DNA of 64,000 bases from Clostridiaceae bacterium (GCA_021771025.1 JAETPW010000009.1:1-64000); one strand, 5' to 3'. Positions 54,470-62,749 are shown, counted from the first letter of the stretch. Numbers and translations are program-made. The notes: generated by a model from the sequence alone, not told the origin.

Positions 54470-54499
54470 TTGACAAAATTATCGATAATATAGTATAGT
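54470..54499 (+). promoter_or_regulatory. sigma-A type promoter of the LD-carboxypeptidase gene
   Basis: TTGACA-18-TATAGT, about 25 bases before the ATG. Confidence 0.7.
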
Positions 54500-54522
54500 G
54501 GTAAAAAAGAGGAGGATAACAT

Positions 54523-55452
54523 ATGTTGGCAAATAAACTGAATTATGGAGATACAATAGGTGTTGTAGGCGTATCAAATAGTTCAAAATTTCTAAATAGG
54601 TATGATGATTTTTTTAGAGCAGAGGAATTATTGAAAAATAAAGGTTTTAAAATAAAGCGAGCAAAAAATGTATTGGAAGATTATTATGGTTCTGCTGGAA
54701 CTAGAGAACAAAAGGCAGAAGAATTGATGAATATGTTCAAAGATGATGAGGTAAAAGCTATCGTATGTTTAACTGGTGGTGAAACTTGTAATACATTTAT
54801 TGAATTACTTGATGAGGAAGAAATTAAAAAACATCCTAAAATAGTAGTAGGATATAGCGATATAACTGTTTTACTACATGCTATATATAAAAAGACAGGA
54901 TTGGTAACGTTTAGCGGACCTAATTTTGTCTGTTTTGGAACAGAGTATGGAGAAGAACAATATAAGATTTTTGAAGAGGCTTTTGTTAATAAAAATTTAG
55001 ATAAATTTAATTTTGGTCATAAAGTAATCATAAGAGACGGAAAAACAGAGGGAAAAATTATAGGAACTAATTTAGGTTGTATGATGTATCTTTTAGGAAC
55101 AGAATATCTAGCAGAAATGCAAGACACTATTTTGTTTATCGAAAGTTACCGAACTTCACCAAACGAGTGCCAAAGAAGATTTGCGCATTTAAAACAATTG
55201 GGGATATTTGATAAGGTTAAAGGAATCGTGGTTGGGTATAATTATGATTTACAAAAAAATGGTAATTTGTATCCACAAATGGAAGATATATTGAAAGAAT
55301 ATACGAAAGATTATACATTTCCTATTATTAAGTGTAATGATTTTGGGCATGAAATAGTAAATAGTATCATTCCTATAGGGGGAACGGTAAAAATAAATAG
55401 TAATGAAGTTAAAATAATAGGAGAATTTTTAAATTCAACCAAAAGTTCTTAA
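54523..55452 (+). CDS. S66 family LD-carboxypeptidase / MccF-like peptidase
   Basis: A 309-residue protein with the S66 serine-peptidase layout. The likely triad is Ser112 (GYSDITVL), Glu207 (LFIESYRTSP) and His276 (FGHEIVNS). S66 enzymes cut between L- and D-residues of muropeptides in the cytoplasm (recycling) or, in the MccF branch, detoxify microcin C-like peptide-nucleotides. The lack of a signal peptide fits either. The sequence alone does not separate the two. GAGGAGG is six bases before the ATG. Single gene with promoter and terminator. Confidence 0.88.
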   Translation: MLANKLNYGDTIGVVGVSNSSKFLNRYDDFFRAEELLKNKGFKIKRAKNVLEDYYGSAGTREQKAEELMNMFKDDEVKAIVCLTGGETCNTFIELLDEEEIKKHPKIVVGYSDITVLLHAIYKKTGLVTFSGPNFVCFGTEYGEEQYKIFEEAFVNKNLDKFNFGHKVIIRDGKTEGKIIGTNLGCMMYLLGTEYLAEMQDTILFIESYRTSPNECQRRFAHLKQLGIFDKVKGIVVGYNYDLQKNGNLYPQMEDILKEYTKDYTFPIIKCNDFGHEIVNSIIPIGGTVKINSNEVKIIGEFLNSTKSS

Positions 55453-55482
55453 GGTAAATTTACGTTAAGGACTTTTGGTTTT
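55437..55482 (+). terminator. intrinsic terminator of the LD-carboxypeptidase gene
   Basis: CCAAAAGTTCTTAA pairs with TTAAGGACTTTTGG (one G-U), followed by TTTTACTTTCTT. The stop codon lies inside the 5' arm. Confidence 0.9.
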
Positions 55483-55618
55483 ACTTTCTTGGGAGTGGTA
55501 ACAACAAACATAGCGAAAAATTGAAAGTTAGAAAATTTAGAAAATATCAAAAATAGGAAAATAACTAAAAGAAAACAATATTAGGAAATAGAAAACAAAT
55601 TTTTTCCAAAAGTAAAAA

Positions 55619-55681
55619 TGTCCAAAAAAGAAACGTCCCTAATTGGACACCATGTCCAAACAGAAACGTCCTCAATTGGAC
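55619..55681 (-). repeat. GGACG-type 3'-end repeat after the M23 peptidase gene
   Basis: Two tandem units of TGTCCAAA-cAGAAACGTCC-(C/T)CAATTGGAC type. On the minus strand the first unit begins five bases after the M23 stop codon (TCCAATTGAGGACGTTTCTG). Confidence 0.85.
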
Positions 55682-55686
55682 TAATT

Positions 55687-56715
55687 CTAATATAAATAAT
55701 TTTGTGGATTATAAGCCACTCCATTTACACGAATTTCTAAGTGTAAATGTGGTCCTGTTGAATTTCCTGTTGATCCTACGGCTGCTATGGTTTGCCCTTG
55801 TGATACGGTTTGTCCTGTTGTAGCATATAATTTACTACAGTGCCCATAATAGGTTTGTACTCCATTACCATGTGAAAGGACAATTAAGTTTCCATACGAT
55901 CCTTTATAGCCTGAGAAAGTGACTGTTCCCGATGCTGCTGCTGCAATTGGCGTTCCTGATGCTGTGGCAATGTCTAAACCGGTATGTGATGAACTTCTGA
56001 TTCGACTTGATGCTCCGAAACGAGAAGATAGAACACCTGAAACTGGTTTTATTAAGGAAATACCTAAATTTGCTTTTCCCCCTGACATATTGAACGACGT
56101 ATTGACTGATCCACTTGCTCCATATTTAGTGGTATTAGCAGATGTTTTTGGTTTAACCGATGCCGTTTTTACAACCGGTTTTGGTGGTTCGACGTATAGT
56201 TTTGCTACTGCGTCATCCCCTGATATTAATTCTTTTACTTCTGTTTCGTATTTTTCTGCTATGGTAATTCCATCAATATTATTGCTTTTCTTTTCTTTTA
56301 AAGTGTTAACTACTTTTTCTGCTTCAGCAAAATCAGATACATATGCTTTTTCTTCTTGATTATCTAAAATGGCATAATAACGATAGTAGTTTACTCCTTG
56401 GTCTTTTATTTGATTAAATATCTCATCATCATTTGGAACGATTCCCTTTTTTAATAAACATAATTGATATTCTGGTAAATTATCTACTTGGACAAAGGCA
56501 ACCTGTTCTCCATCACCATTTTTGATATAATTATTTATTTTTGTTTGCAACTCACTCTTGTTTTCTGTATATCCTACTTGTTCTCCATTAAGAATAACAC
56601 GATAGGTTGGCTTAAAAAAATAAGCGACTAAGCCGATGACTAAAAATGCCGCTATGATTGATAATAAGATAAACTTGACTGATCGTTTTGTATGTAACAA
56701 GACTTTTCTTAACAT
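55687..56715 (-). CDS. Membrane-anchored M23 metallopeptidase
   Basis: A 342-residue protein: one N-terminal span (about 13-33), an extracytoplasmic alpha/beta region (about 35-175), a Pro/Lys linker (about 176-200) and a C-terminal M23 (lysostaphin-type) domain with H244 and D248 in SHTGLDIA and H323/H325 in PHLHLEI. Metal and catalytic residues are intact, so it should be an active peptidoglycan endopeptidase, unlike degenerate SpoIIQ-type members. AAAGGAG lies before the ATG. Single gene. Confidence 0.92.
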   Translation of the reverse strand: MLRKVLLHTKRSVKFILLSIIAAFLVIGLVAYFFKPTYRVILNGEQVGYTENKSELQTKINNYIKNGDGEQVAFVQVDNLPEYQLCLLKKGIVPNDDEIFNQIKDQGVNYYRYYAILDNQEEKAYVSDFAEAEKVVNTLKEKKSNNIDGITIAEKYETEVKELISGDDAVAKLYVEPPKPVVKTASVKPKTSANTTKYGASGSVNTSFNMSGGKANLGISLIKPVSGVLSSRFGASSRIRSSSHTGLDIATASGTPIAAAASGTVTFSGYKGSYGNLIVLSHGNGVQTYYGHCSKLYATTGQTVSQGQTIAAVGSTGNSTGPHLHLEIRVNGVAYNPQNYLY

Positions 56716-56747
56716 ATTTTTTCAATCTCCTTTGTATCTTTGTTCTC

Positions 56748-56776
56748 ATCATACGGTAATATGATAAAAAATGCAA
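56748..56776 (-). promoter_or_regulatory. sigma-A type promoter of the M23 peptidase gene
   Basis: TTGCAT-17-TATGAT on the minus strand, about 33 bases before the start. Confidence 0.65.
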
Positions 56777-56882
56777 ATGGGTGCTTTTCTAAATTTCCGT
56801 AAGTTTGTACACTTTTTTTCTTGTATTCTCTTTTTTATTTCGTTTTTCTTGCATTTTCTATTTAGAATAAAATATCTTTTTA

Positions 56883-56911
56883 AGAAACATCCTCAATTGG
56901 AAAAAAATTGG
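56883..56911 (-). repeat. degenerate GGACG-type repeat
   Basis: AGAAACATCCTCAATTGGA resembles the units at 55619 with one or two changes. It lies just beyond the terminator of the spore-coat pair. Confidence 0.5.
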
Positions 56912-56913
56912 AT

Positions 56914-56972
56914 AAAAAAATCTACCCTCTTTATTCTATTTAGTTTTTACTAAAGAAAAAGAGAATAGATTA
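56914..56972 (-). terminator. intrinsic terminator of the CotF-like pair
   Basis: On the minus strand ATCTATTCTCTTT pairs with AAAGAGGGTAGAT (two G-U pairs) and is followed by TTTTTTT. Confidence 0.75.
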
Positions 56973-56976
56973 TTTT

Positions 56977-57219
56977 TTATTGCATTTCAGTTTTTACGGT
57001 ATTAATTTCAGTTACAGTAGCTTTTTGGGCTGGAATGTAGTATCCTTTGCTTTGCGCTATTTTGAATAATTCATATTGAAAACTTTCGTCATTGTTACGA
57101 ATTTGTTGAAATGCTTGTCTTAATGCTACGTTTTCTGATTCTGATATAGCGGTTTGGTACGCTGTTAAGTCTGATTTAACTCCTGCTAGGATGTCGTTTA
57201 CCATTGTTTTTTCGTCCAT
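56977..57219 (-). CDS. CotF-like spore coat protein
   Basis: An 80-residue, mostly helical protein (MDEKTMVNDILAGVKSDLTA... FKIAQSKGYYIPAQKA). The DILAGVK start and the C-terminal ...KGYY.PA segment are typical of short CotF-family coat proteins of Clostridia, which associate with the spore surface. AAGGAGG lies before the ATG. Second gene of a two-gene unit behind a sigma-G promoter. Confidence 0.85.
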   Translation of the reverse strand: MDEKTMVNDILAGVKSDLTAYQTAISESENVALRQAFQQIRNNDESFQYELFKIAQSKGYYIPAQKATVTEINTVKTEMQ

Positions 57220-57231
57220 GATTTTTCCTCC

Positions 57232-57420
57232 TTAATTATTTAAAAATGTCATTAATTTTTGTTTTGTGTTTAACGCATCTTGTGCTGATTTGGTAAATAA
57301 TTGCTTGATTTGTGGATCTACTGCTTGTGCTGAGTACGTGTTTAGTTTTTGGTATGCAGTTTCGTGTGCTCCTATTAAGTGTCTTAAATGTTGTAATTCC
57401 ATTTGATTTAAGTCTGCCAT
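57232..57420 (-). CDS. Small CotF-like spore protein
   Basis: A 62-residue helical protein (MADLNQMELQHLRHLIGAHE...). The LRHLIGAHETAYQKL core and a C-terminal KSAQDALNTKQKLMTFL helix match short CotF-like coat proteins that occur directly upstream of the longer member. AAGGAAGG precedes the ATG. First gene of the unit. Confidence 0.82.
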   Translation of the reverse strand: MADLNQMELQHLRHLIGAHETAYQKLNTYSAQAVDPQIKQLFTKSAQDALNTKQKLMTFLNN

Positions 57421-57454
57421 TTTTATCCTTCCTTTCTGCTTTTTTGTTCCTATT

Positions 57455-57484
57455 TAGTATGGATTTTTTTTGGTTTTTTATTCA
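57455..57484 (-). promoter_or_regulatory. sigma-G type (late forespore) promoter
   Basis: TGAATA-17-CATACTA on the minus strand, an exact match to the Bacillus sigma-G consensus elements, about 35 bases before the CotF-like pair. It supports forespore expression in late sporulation. Confidence 0.8.
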
Positions 57485-57530
57485 CCATTTTTGATTTTAC
57501 CCTTTTATTTGAAAAATGTTTTAGATACGT

Positions 57531-57564
57531 AAAAGAAGCAATTTTTTCTCATTGCTTCTTTTTA
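57531..57564. terminator. intrinsic terminator downstream of the HAD nucleotidase gene
   Basis: AAAAGAAGCAAT pairs with ATTGCTTCTTTT; U-runs on both strands. It follows the nucleotidase gene by about 50 bases. Confidence 0.7.
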
Positions 57565-57614
57565 CGTTTTTTAATTTTTAAGTAATTTTATCCTTATCCT
57601 AAACTTTCTATTTT

Positions 57615-58187
57615 TTATGAGCTTAGTAATAAATACTTAGCAATTTCTTCCCAATCATTAACACGAATAATTTCTTTTGTTTGTAATTCTTCTAATCCTA
57701 TGTTCTTATTGTGATAAGCTGTATATAAAAACTTAAGACGTGCTTTCCCTTGTAAGTTTTTCAGACTATCGTCTATACGAATGTCTGCTTGTATTAGGCT
57801 TTTATCTTGAATAAAAATGTAATGTGAGGGATCAATAAAAGAAAATTCTTTAGCTAAAAAATTAAATTTGTCTGTTAATGTCTTTCCGGAATCTTTCGGG
57901 GAATCACGAAAAACAAAAGCAGTGACAAAATAAATTTCATATTTTTTGGTTAATTGCTGAATAATTTCTTTTGCTTTAGGCATGAGCTCTACATAATCGT
58001 ATACGTTTTTTTGGCGAAAAAATTCCTTCCATTCTTCAAAACGCTCTTTAGGAATTAAGTCATTAATGTAATAGGATTTCGCATCTTCCTGCTCATAGTT
58101 GGTTTGTAAAAATTCGTTGACTAAATGGATAAATCCTTTTTCACAAATGACGTCGTCTACATCGATAAGACATTTTTCTTGGTTCAT
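57615..58187 (-). CDS. HAD superfamily 5'(3')-deoxyribonucleotidase-like protein
   Basis: A 190-residue protein with the HAD phosphatase motif I DVDDV (Asp9, Asp11), a threonine motif II in YFVTAFVF, Lys in the SYYINDL/KAKEII region and acidic motif IV RIDDSLKNL. The layout is that of the small 5'(3')-deoxyribonucleotidase (NT5C) group, which removes phosphate from dNMPs; the substrate is inferred from family. GGAGG precedes the ATG. Single gene. Confidence 0.78.
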   Translation of the reverse strand: MNQEKCLIDVDDVICEKGFIHLVNEFLQTNYEQEDAKSYYINDLIPKERFEEWKEFFRQKNVYDYVELMPKAKEIIQQLTKKYEIYFVTAFVFRDSPKDSGKTLTDKFNFLAKEFSFIDPSHYIFIQDKSLIQADIRIDDSLKNLQGKARLKFLYTAYHNKNIGLEELQTKEIIRVNDWEEIAKYLLLSS

Positions 58188-58209
58188 TTATTTTACCTCC
58201 ACTCTGTTT

Positions 58210-58292
58210 CTGAATTGGACAATTTTGCCAGATTTCACCCTGTCCCCCATTAGGGCAATTTTTCCGAATTTTACCCCGTCCCCAATTGGGGA
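58210..58292 (-). repeat. GC-rich 3'-end repeat after pcrA (extended)
   Basis: Minus strand: CCCCAATTGGGGACGGGGTA, then GCCCTAATGGGGGACAGGGT and GTCCAATTCAG. Three blocks, the longest member of the family in the window. It starts three bases after the pcrA stop codon. Confidence 0.87.
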
Positions 58293-58293
58293 G

Positions 58294-60654
58294 TTAGATC
58301 AATTCTAGATTAGCAAATTTGGCCATTAGGCGTTTATGACCTACTTTGTCAAATTGAATGTCTACTTTTAGGTCGTCTCCTTCTGGTTCTACCATAGATA
58401 TGGTTCCTTCTCCAAATTTTTTGTGGTATACACGGTTTCCTTGTTTATATTGGCTTAGGTCAATTTGATTTTTGGTTGGTTTTTTGGTGATATTGTTTAG
58501 GAAACTTTCTGCTGTTCGGAAGGCAAAGCCTGATTGTTTGCTTGTATTAGTTTGGTTGGTTGTGGCTGATTGTTTGATGGTTTCACTAGTATAGGTTTTT
58601 ACTGCGCTTGCTATTCCTGATGTTCCTGATGTTCCTGATGTTCCTGTTTTTCCTCCTCCGTATGTCCAGCTGTAGGTTGAGTCTGCGAATGGATCTGATG
58701 GTGTATTTTGCTCTCCTAGTACGTCGTCATATCCTTCTAGTAGTTCTGGTGGTATTTCGGTTAGAAATCGTGAGAGTGGGTTGAAACTGGTGGATCCAAA
58801 TATGGTTCTTTGTTTACTACAGGTTAGGTATAGGTATTCTTTGGCTCTGGTGATTCCTACGTAACATAGACGTCTTTCTTCTTCTAGTTCGGTTGGCTCA
58901 GAGATGGATTTGTAACCAGGGAAGATTCCTTCTTCCATTCCGACTAGGAAGACAACTGGGAATTCTAGCCCTTTGGCACTATGTAGGGTCATTAGGGTTA
59001 CGGTGTCGTCTGTTTCTTCTAGGTTGTCGATGTCACTAGATAGGGTAATTCCTTCTAGGAATTCACTTAAGGTGTTTTCGGCTGATTCTTTTTCAAATTC
59101 GATGGCTACGGTTAGAAATTCTTCTAGGTTTTGAATTCGGTTTTCGGCTTCGATGTTGTTTTCTTGTTCTAAGGCTTTGGTGTAGCCTGATTTAGTTAGG
59201 GTTTGTGTGATTAGTTCTGATATGGATATACTGTCTTTTTTATTTCTCATTTCTTCTATGGTGTTGATGAATTCTCTGGAGTTTAAAAATACTCGGTTTA
59301 ACCCATATTGGTCAGCATTTTTGATGATTTCGTACATGGATATGCCTTGCTCTCCTGCTAATTGTTCTATCTTGTCTAGGCTGGTTTTTCCAATTCCTCG
59401 TTTTGGTTCATTGATTACTCGTTTTAGGCTTAAGTTGTCTAGTGGATTTTGGATTAAACGTAAGTAGGAGATGATGTCTTTGATTTCTTTTCGTTCATAG
59501 AATTTTAGCCCTCCTATGATACGGTAGGGAATGTTTTCTCTTCTTAGGATGTCTTCAATGGCTCTGGATTGTGTGTTCATACGGTATAGGATGGCAAAGT
59601 CTGAGTTATGGTAGTATTCTTCTCGTTTTAGGTGATTGATTTGGTCGACGATGAAGGTTCCTTCGTCATATTCGTTTTTTGCTTGATGGAGATGTGGTAA
59701 TTTTCCTTCTTCGTTTTGGGTCCATAGTTCTTTTTTATATTTTACTTCATTGTTTTTGATGACTGCATTGGCTGCGTTTAAGATATTTTGTGTACAACGA
59801 TAGTTTTGTTCTAGCTTGATGATTTTGGTTCCAGGGAAGTCTTTTTCAAAGTTTAAGATATTGCTGATGTCTGCTCCACGAAAGGAGTAGATCCCTTGAT
59901 CATTGTCGCCTACTACGGTGATGTTTCCATATTTTGAGGCAAGTAAAGTGACTAAGGTAAATTGTGATTTGTTGGTGTCTTGGTATTCATCAACTAAGAC
60001 ATAATGGAATTTGTCTGAGTAGTAGTCTAGTACGTCTGGATTGTCCATTAAGATTTTGATGGTATAGTTGATGATGTCGTCGAAATCGATGGCATTGTTT
60101 TCTTTTAGTCGTTTTTGGTAACGTTCGTAAACTAGTGCCATTTTTTCTTTACGGAAGTCTCCATGACTTTTGGCTGTGTATTGATCAGGTTCTAACATTT
60201 GGTTTTTGGCATTGCTGATTTCAGATAGTACACTTCGATCAGTAAATAGTTTGTCGTCTAGTCCGATTTCTTTGATACAGGTTTTGATGAGGGAGCGTTG
60301 GTCTGAGGTGTCAAAGATAATGAAGGATGAGTCGAAACCAATTCGGTCGATGAATCTTCTTAGGATTCTTACACAGATGGAGTGGAAGGTTCCCATCCAG
60401 ATGTCTTTGGCTGTTTCTCCTACTAGGGAGGCTATTCTTTCTTTCATTTCGTTGGCTGCTTTGTTGGTGAAGGTGATGGCTAAGATATTCCATGGAAGTG
60501 CTTTTTTTTCTTCGATGATATAGGCAATTTTATGGGTTAGCACTTTGGTTTTTCCACTTCCTGCTCCAGCTATGACTAGGCATGGTCCTTCGGTATTGAT
60601 TACGGCTTCGTATTGTTTAGGGTTTAATCCGGTTAAAAGTGCATTTTCTGGCAT
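58294..60654 (-). CDS. pcrA: UvrD/PcrA-type superfamily 1 DNA helicase
   Basis: A 786-residue SF1A helicase. Motif I AGAGSGKT at 29-36, Q-motif LNPKQYEAV, motif II VDEYQDTN, GDNDQGIYSFRGA, and late motifs TLHSAKGLEFPVVFL and YVGITRAKEYLY are all present. The length is slightly over the usual ~725 because of a low-complexity Ser/Thr/Gly linker (about 655-720) that contains tandem GTS repeats; a Tudor-like C-terminal end (VYHKKFGEGTI) follows, as in PcrA. It acts in nucleotide excision repair and removal of transcription/replication conflicts. GAGGAAAATAA precedes the ATG. Confidence 0.95.
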   Translation of the reverse strand: MPENALLTGLNPKQYEAVINTEGPCLVIAGAGSGKTKVLTHKIAYIIEEKKALPWNILAITFTNKAANEMKERIASLVGETAKDIWMGTFHSICVRILRRFIDRIGFDSSFIIFDTSDQRSLIKTCIKEIGLDDKLFTDRSVLSEISNAKNQMLEPDQYTAKSHGDFRKEKMALVYERYQKRLKENNAIDFDDIINYTIKILMDNPDVLDYYSDKFHYVLVDEYQDTNKSQFTLVTLLASKYGNITVVGDNDQGIYSFRGADISNILNFEKDFPGTKIIKLEQNYRCTQNILNAANAVIKNNEVKYKKELWTQNEEGKLPHLHQAKNEYDEGTFIVDQINHLKREEYYHNSDFAILYRMNTQSRAIEDILRRENIPYRIIGGLKFYERKEIKDIISYLRLIQNPLDNLSLKRVINEPKRGIGKTSLDKIEQLAGEQGISMYEIIKNADQYGLNRVFLNSREFINTIEEMRNKKDSISISELITQTLTKSGYTKALEQENNIEAENRIQNLEEFLTVAIEFEKESAENTLSEFLEGITLSSDIDNLEETDDTVTLMTLHSAKGLEFPVVFLVGMEEGIFPGYKSISEPTELEEERRLCYVGITRAKEYLYLTCSKQRTIFGSTSFNPLSRFLTEIPPELLEGYDDVLGEQNTPSDPFADSTYSWTYGGGKTGTSGTSGTSGIASAVKTYTSETIKQSATTNQTNTSKQSGFAFRTAESFLNNITKKPTKNQIDLSQYKQGNRVYHKKFGEGTISMVEPEGDDLKVDIQFDKVGHKRLMAKFANLELI

Positions 60655-60696
60655 TTATTTTCCTCTTTTCTTGTTTTGTTTCAAATTTCTGTTTGT

Positions 60697-60725
60697 ATTT
60701 TATCGTGAATGGGAGAAAAAAGCAA
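60697..60725 (-). promoter_or_regulatory. sigma-A type promoter of pcrA
   Basis: TTGCTT-17-TAAAAT on the minus strand, about 43 bases before the start. Confidence 0.6.
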
Positions 60726-60760
60726 GTGGTTTGGTTGTTTTTTCTCCTATTAACTTTGTA

Positions 60761-60840
60761 TAAGTATACTTTGTGTTTTTATCTGCTTTTTTATCAAGTA
60801 TACTTTGTGTTATTGCATGATTTTTATTAAGTATATTTTT
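60761..60840. repeat. three spaced AAGTATACTT-type repeats upstream of pcrA
   Basis: AAGTATACTTTGTGTT at 60762 and 60796 and a diverged AAGTATATTTTT at 60829, at 33-34 base spacing. The core AAGTATACTT is a perfect 10-base palindrome in the first two copies. The phase is about three helical turns. Confidence 0.7.
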
Positions 60841-61024
60841 ATTTTTATTGCTACTTTACTAATTAGCCTTATGGTTACTTTCCATTTTGGAGTGTCTTCA
60901 TCTTTTTCATTTTTTCTAATATATGTTAGCTTTCAAAACCAAACATATTTCTCCTTTCCCCATATTAGTAAACTTTGAAAACTTACTTAAGCTGGATGCT
61001 GAAAATTTCTCCTATATTACTATT
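60841..61024. other. intergenic stretch between DUF4143 gene and pcrA repeats
   Basis: No gene seen. It holds a copy of the short palindromic repeat at 60961 and no clear terminator. Confidence 0.4.
60961..61002. repeat. short palindromic repeat, copy of the one at 33716
   Basis: CATATTAGTAAACTTTG followed by AAAACTTACTTAAGCTGGAT. About 42 bases shared with 33716-33757, mostly with transition differences. Confidence 0.6.
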
Positions 61025-62242
61025 TTACAAATATCTATATGGGATAACTTTATTTTTGTCATCTAAATCAAGCATTTTATCATACATACATATAATTCCG
61101 CCTTCTCCAACAGTTCCAACTTTTTCTAATACTTTAAAATTAGCTATCATATCTTTGCTTGGATTTGCACTCTTTTTTATTTCTATTGGATGTAATTTTC
61201 CGTTCTGTTCTATAATTAAATCTATTTCCTTTTTTTCTTTGTCTCGATAGAAATAAATTGGTGGTCTTAGTTCTCCACTATTATAATAACTTTTTATGAT
61301 TTCTACTACAACAAAATTTTCAAAAAAATTTCCAGCCATATTTCCTGATTCTAATACTTCTTTATTTTTCCATTTTGTCAAATAAGAAACTAGTCCTGTA
61401 TCCAAAAAATAGATTTTAGGCGTCTTTACAGCCCTTTTCATGATATTGTTATAATATGGCTCTAATAAATATACAATATTAGATGATACTAAAATAGACA
61501 GCCATCTTTGTGCTGTAGGAATAGTTACTCCTACTTCATTTGCTACACTATTTAAATTTAATAGCTGCCCTATTCTACTTGCTAAAGCCTTCATGAATTT
61601 TAGAAATGACAATGTATCTCCCACTTGCGTTAAGTTTCTAACATCTCTTTCTATATAAGTGTTTACATACATTGAATAAAACATTTCAAAATCGCTTTCT
61701 TCTTGATACAAAGCCGGCATTGTTCCTTTATGAATAATATCCCAAATTTCATCATATGAAATCTCTTTATCAAATTCTCCTCTTCTTGTAAAATATTCTT
61801 TCGTTGGCATAAATGGATCGCTAAAGTTTATTTCTTTAATCTCTCTTAAGCTTAAGCCTAAAAGATTTAATATTCCGATTCTTCCCGCTAAACTTTCACT
61901 TACATTCTTCATTAAATGAAATTGTTGTGATCCAGTTAAATAGAACATTGCTTTTTTATCATTATTATCAATCTCTATCTTGATATATCTTAATAAATCA
62001 GGTGCATATTGTATTTCATCAATAATAATTGGTGGCTTATTCGATTTTAGGAATAAACTTGGATCTTCTTTGGCTGATTGATTTAATAACATATCATCTA
62101 ATGTTATATAATTTATATTAGATTTCAAATTTTTAAGCATTGTCGTTTTTCCAACTTGTCTAGCTCCAGTAATTAGAATAGCTTTAAACATTCTTTCTTG
62201 TTTTTTTATAACATTTTCAGCATTTCTTTTTATATATTTCAT
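61025..62242 (-). CDS. AAA_14/DUF4143 ATPase
   Basis: A 405-residue protein with Walker A GARQVGKT (26-33), Walker B IIIDEIQYAPDL, sensor TGSQQFHL and an arginine-rich region, followed by the DUF4143 domain with a PDDEXK-like motif (YFYRDKEKKEIDLIIE, PIEIKKS). This family is widespread and multicopy in Clostridia; the role is not established, and links to toxin-antitoxin or mobile-element biology are speculative. AAGGAGG precedes the ATG. Single gene with a consensus promoter and a palindromic candidate operator. Confidence 0.9.
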   Translation of the reverse strand: MKYIKRNAENVIKKQERMFKAILITGARQVGKTTMLKNLKSNINYITLDDMLLNQSAKEDPSLFLKSNKPPIIIDEIQYAPDLLRYIKIEIDNNDKKAMFYLTGSQQFHLMKNVSESLAGRIGILNLLGLSLREIKEINFSDPFMPTKEYFTRRGEFDKEISYDEIWDIIHKGTMPALYQEESDFEMFYSMYVNTYIERDVRNLTQVGDTLSFLKFMKALASRIGQLLNLNSVANEVGVTIPTAQRWLSILVSSNIVYLLEPYYNNIMKRAVKTPKIYFLDTGLVSYLTKWKNKEVLESGNMAGNFFENFVVVEIIKSYYNSGELRPPIYFYRDKEKKEIDLIIEQNGKLHPIEIKKSANPSKDMIANFKVLEKVGTVGEGGIICMYDKMLDLDDKNKVIPYRYL

Positions 62243-62257
62243 CTTTTCGCCTCCTTG

Positions 62258-62288
62258 ACTATTATAATATTTAATATTATTATAGTCG
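62258..62288. promoter_or_regulatory. palindromic candidate operator of the DUF4143 gene
   Basis: GACTATAATAATATT and AATATTATAATAGTC form a 31-base palindrome with one mismatch pair, covering the -10 and the likely start of transcription. Either a repressor site or a 5' hairpin. Confidence 0.5.
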
Positions 62289-62307
62289 ATATTTCATCTT
62301 TTGTCAA
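62279..62307 (-). promoter_or_regulatory. consensus sigma-A promoter of the DUF4143 gene
   Basis: TTGACA-17-TATAAT on the minus strand, a perfect match, about 37 bases before the start. Confidence 0.85.
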
Positions 62308-62416
62308 TCACTTTACATTAACTATTTCACTTTCTAAAATTAACTATTACCATTTATTTACTATGTTAATGGTTAAACAAAAATTATATTTTACTTTTTT
62401 ATCAATACTAGATTAA

Positions 62417-62719
62417 CTACAGGCTAGTGGCAAACATACCGATTAAGAAACCAATCATGTTTCCTAAGGCCGTCATTCTTCCGTGGTATAGTTGATTGGA
62501 TTCGGGAATTAATTCTCCTGATACTAAGTATAACATAGCTCCAGCAGCGAAGCTTAAGCACATGGCTATAATGGTTTCTGAGATTGATCCAACGATTGCC
62601 CCGAAAAAGGCTCCTACTCCTGTTGTAATTCCGGATAAGACTACGTAAAAGATGACTTTGGAAATTTTCATTCCTCCATTTTTCATGGGTACTGCCATGG
62701 AGATGCCTTCTGGTTGATG
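62417..62719 (-). pseudogene. ZIP-family metal transporter, C-terminal fragment cut by an integrated element
   Basis: Read on the minus strand the frame gives HQPEGISMAVPMKNGG and continues to a normal ZIP C-terminus (GAFFGAIVG, AAGAMLYLVSGELIPES). HxPEG is the metal-site motif of transmembrane helix V. Directly before this His the codon is TGA and homology ends, so helices I-IV are missing on this side. A short ORF can start at ATG 62698, but it would lack the transport site. ZIP proteins import zinc or iron. The missing 5' part is expected beyond the right edge of the window, on the other side of the element. Confidence 0.85.
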
Positions 62720-62749
62720 TCAAAATAGACAGTTTTGATTTTTTTGTTT

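Noticed and set aside
14311..58292. Spaced GC-rich repeats considered as a CRISPR array.
   Set aside because: Copies are kilobases apart, variable in sequence, and no cas genes are present.
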